A DNA stretch of 7,390 nucleotides, taken from NCBI GenBank assembly GCA_002255315.1, contig NCBD01000048.1, positions 1 through 7,390 on the forward strand, in the 5' to 3' direction. The notes under the pieces are model-generated. The model saw only the letters and a list, made by a program, of their open reading frames with translations. It was not told the DNA's origin and did no database searches. Below, in pieces: positions 5,481 to 7,390 of the stretch. This DNA is from Actinobacteria bacterium 21-64-8. Its GTDB lineage: Bacteria; Actinomycetota; Acidimicrobiia; Acidimicrobiales; RAAP-2. How positions within the stretch are numbered: position 1 is the stretch's first letter; every line of letters begins with the position of its first letter. The translations under genes were made by a program, and so were the position numbers.

Positions 5481-7249
5481 GAGACGTCGGGTCGAAAGCT
5501 ATTGGTGATGGGCATACGTCGATCGCGCCCAAAGGCCTTCTTCGAGATTCGCACCCCGGGAGGCAGTTGGCGACGTTTGTATTCGGAGTGGTCCACGAGG
5601 CGCGTGATGCGCAACACCAAATCCGAACTATGGCCCAAGGCGATCATTTCCTCCGCCGTGGCGTCGTCTTCGACGTAGAGCTCGAGTAACGGGTCGAGTT
5701 CGTCGTAGGGCGGTAGCGACTGGTCGTCGCGCTGATCAAGTCGCAACTCGGCCGACGGTGCCTTTTCGAGGACGCTCGCAGCGATGGGTTCAGGATCACC
5801 GAGACGTCGGGCGAGTTCATTTCGATAACGACAGAGTTGATACACGAGCGTCTTGGGAACATCTTTAATGACGGCGAAGCCCCCGGCCGAGTCACCGTAA
5901 ATGGTGTAGTACCCCGTAGCGAGTTCTGACTTATTCCCGGTCGTCAACACGATGGCGCCGGTCGCGTTCGACACCGCCATCCACAAAAGGCCACGCACGC
6001 GAGATTGCAAATTCTCGTCCGTCACCCCTCGCGGCGCCCCTTCGAGCACGTCGCTCAACATCTCGATGAGCGCGGCGTGCGCCGGCTCAATCGCTATGAC
6101 GCTGAGTTCAATATCGAGTCGATTCGCGAGGTCGCGTGCGTCATCGAGCGAGTGGTCCGAGGAATAGCGACTCGGCAGCGCCAATCCCCTGACCGCCCGG
6201 GCGCCCACCGCGTCGACGGCAATCGTGGCGACGAGCGAAGAGTCCACGCCACCCGAAAGTCCCAATATTGCTGAGCGGAAGCCGTTTTTTCGCAAGTAGT
6301 CGCGCGTGCCCATGACGAGCGCTTCGTAGATCTCTTCGACTTCGTCGAGCGGCTCACTGACGTGGTTTACCGTCGCCGCGCGCACGCGACGCTCGTCGCG
6401 AGGGTAGTTCGCGGTGAGCTTGACGCCGACCGTCCCCTCACGCACGTCAAGGTCGCAGACCAATAACTCTTCGCTGAAGGCGCTGGCGCGCGCGATGACG
6501 TCGCCGCTGGCGTCGACGACCACACTTTGGCCATCAAAGACGAGCTCGTCTTGGCCGCCGACCAGATTGACGTAGGCAATGGGACAGTTTGTCTCGCGTG
6601 CGCGCACCCGCAACATCGCTTCGCGCTCTTCTCTTCGACCCCTCGCGTAGGGCGAGGCGTTGGCGACGACGAGCATGGTCGCACCCTGGGCCGCGAGTTC
6701 GGCGGCTGGACCGCGGTCCATCCACACGTCTTCGCAGATCAACAGTCCCACGGAGACTCCGTTTATCTGTACGACCGTGTGCGCGCCCACGCCCGGCTGA
6801 AAGTAGCGGCGCTCGTCGAAGACGTCGTAGTTCGGCAAGAGACGCTTGGTCGCCACGGCCACGACCTCGCCGTCGCCGAGGGCCACGAGGGCGTTGGCGA
6901 TACGAAGACGCGACGAGCCCGGCTCCACACCCGTCAGGTCTCGTCCGTCACTCGGGGGGGCCAGTTGCGTGTCATAGTCGCCTTCAACGAGGGCCGCACC
7001 CACGAGCATGGGCGCCATATTTCGTTCCAGGGCGAGTTCGGCCAGCGCGAAGGCACTCGACTCAATGAAACCCTCTTTCAGTAACAGGTCTTCGGGGGGA
7101 TAACCCATGAGTGAAAGTTCCGGCGTCACCAGGAGATCAGCACCCGACGCACTGGCTTGGGCGCGAAAACGACTGAGCGTTTCCAGGTTTTGTGTCAGGC
7201 CACCGACCACCGCGTTCATCTGCGCCAGGGCGAGACGAATGGTGGCCAC
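5477..7249 (-). CDS. nadE: Glutamine-dependent NAD+ synthetase
   Basis: This 590-residue cytoplasmic enzyme makes NAD+ from nicotinic acid adenine dinucleotide, ATP and glutamine, the last step of NAD synthesis. The N-terminal nitrilase-type glutaminase domain (about 1-265) has the catalytic triad E44 (VTPELS), K135 (TKRLLP) and C172 (LLICEDVW). The C-terminal synthetase domain (about 300-590) has the ATP pyrophosphatase P-loop SGGVDS (332-337), TTGNKSE (436-442), the YGDSAGGFAVIKD segment (451-463) and the closing KRRQLPPGVRIS (558-569). Both domains look complete, so ammonia can be made internally from glutamine. It is shorter than M. tuberculosis NadE (about 679) and matches the shorter class of two-domain enzymes. 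The GTG start is preferred because the nitrilase fold begins at once (TIRLALAQ). No Shine-Dalgarno is visible, and a weak -10-like TAGGCT lies 6 nt upstream. Confidence 0.96.
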   Translation of the reverse strand: MATIRLALAQMNAVVGGLTQNLETLSRFRAQASASGADLLVTPELSLMGYPPEDLLLKEGFIESSAFALAELALERNMAPMLVGAALVEGDYDTQLAPPSDGRDLTGVEPGSSRLRIANALVALGDGEVVAVATKRLLPNYDVFDERRYFQPGVGAHTVVQINGVSVGLLICEDVWMDRGPAAELAAQGATMLVVANASPYARGRREEREAMLRVRARETNCPIAYVNLVGGQDELVFDGQSVVVDASGDVIARASAFSEELLVCDLDVREGTVGVKLTANYPRDERRVRAATVNHVSEPLDEVEEIYEALVMGTRDYLRKNGFRSAILGLSGGVDSSLVATIAVDAVGARAVRGLALPSRYSSDHSLDDARDLANRLDIELSVIAIEPAHAALIEMLSDVLEGAPRGVTDENLQSRVRGLLWMAVSNATGAIVLTTGNKSELATGYYTIYGDSAGGFAVIKDVPKTLVYQLCRYRNELARRLGDPEPIAASVLEKAPSAELRLDQRDDQSLPPYDELDPLLELYVEDDATAEEMIALGHSSDLVLRITRLVDHSEYKRRQLPPGVRISKKAFGRDRRMPITNSFRPDVS

Positions 7250-7255
7250 ACGTCG

Positions 7256-7261
7256 AGCCTA
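7256..7261 (-). promoter_or_regulatory. Weak candidate -10 element of nadE (leaderless)
   Basis: The minus strand reads TAGGCT, matching TATAAT at the first two bases and the last. It ends 6 nt before GTG 7249, the same geometry as the other three leaderless candidates. The hexamer alone would not be convincing; the repeated spacing is what suggests it. Confidence 0.25.
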
Positions 7262-7262
7262 C

Positions 7263-7312
7263 CGGGGTCAACCCAACTTTCTCTAGGGCCAAACGTTTTA
7301 CACGGGGTTAAC
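7263..7312. repeat. Direct repeat CGGGGTYAAC upstream of nadE
   Basis: CGGGGTCAAC (7263-7272) and CGGGGTTAAC (7303-7312) share nine of ten bases and start exactly 40 bp apart, close to four helical turns. The nearer copy lies just upstream of the candidate nadE -10 and would overlap the promoter. It could be a pair of regulator sites; two copies in 50 bp of GC-rich DNA can also arise by chance. Confidence 0.3.
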
Positions 7313-7353
7313 AGAACTCAGGGGTAGTTCGGGACTTCGTCAGCCAAACTAGA

Positions 7354-7383
7354 GGTGGTCGCGAAGGGTCGCGTCGCCTTTTT
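7354..7383 (+). terminator. Terminator-like hairpin with T-run on the plus strand
   Basis: GGTGGTCGCG (7354-7363) can pair with CGCGTCGCC (7370-7378), giving nine pairs (two of them G-U) with one bulged U and a 6-nt loop. TTTTT (7379-7383) follows. That is the form of a Rho-independent terminator, but no plus-strand gene in the window leads into it. It could end a short plus-strand RNA, act as an attenuator for a gene to the right, or be chance. Confidence 0.3.
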
Positions 7384-7390
7384 CTGTAAA

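Noticed and set aside
1..7390. Mobile element, CRISPR, toxin-antitoxin or defence system
   Set aside because: No repeats of spacer type, no transposase or integrase motifs, no short paired toxin/antitoxin frames and no target duplications were seen. All seven genes fit housekeeping or ion-transport families, apart from one unrecognised protein.

Overview
This is a densely packed chromosomal stretch, GC-rich by eye, with seven protein genes and almost no spare DNA. The predicted proteins and gene order point to an actinobacterium (Actinomycetota). The class could be Acidimicrobiia, but that is a guess. The left block (a permease divergent from two small TrkA genes) matches, from memory, the Mycobacterium tuberculosis order Rv2690c / ceoB / ceoC. 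Six of the seven genes start with GTG. Four of them have a TA-rich -10-like hexamer 6-7 nt upstream of the start and no clear Shine-Dalgarno, as expected for leaderless actinobacterial transcripts.

Left block, 1-3147, is a potassium-handling module. On the minus strand is an APC-superfamily permease of the KimA (YdaO) K+ importer type, cut by the left window edge. A 91-bp divergent promoter region separates it from two plus-strand genes for single-RCK TrkA proteins, which overlap by 4 bp (GTGA). The TrkA pair should sense nucleotide and/or ions and gate K+ transport. No TrkH/KtrB-type pore is in the window, so their partner is either elsewhere or the neighbouring permease.

Middle, 3191-3958, is a HAD-IB phosphatase-like protein with all four catalytic motifs and a C-terminal membrane helix. 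It meets the sigma factor gene tail to tail. Both genes end on one CTAG tetranucleotide that reads as TAG on both strands.

Right block, 3955-7249, is on the minus strand and reads right to left: glutamine-dependent NAD+ synthetase, an unrecognised 169-residue protein coupled to it by a GTGA overlap, and an RpoD-like sigma-70 factor without a long region 1.1. The sigma gene is the only one with an ATG start and a recognisable leader with a Shine-Dalgarno. Its -10-like TATAAC sits between the arms of a perfect 7-bp inverted repeat. The last 141 bases (7250-7390) are intergenic. They hold the nadE promoter region, a 10-mer repeated at exactly 40 bp, and a terminator-like hairpin on the plus strand.

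I see no mobile element, CRISPR array, tRNA, rRNA or defence system, and none of the gene families is clearly new. The items most worth checking are the inverted repeat at the sigma promoter, the permease/RCK pairing, a substitution at a K+-site position of the permease, and the unknown protein between nadE and the sigma gene.
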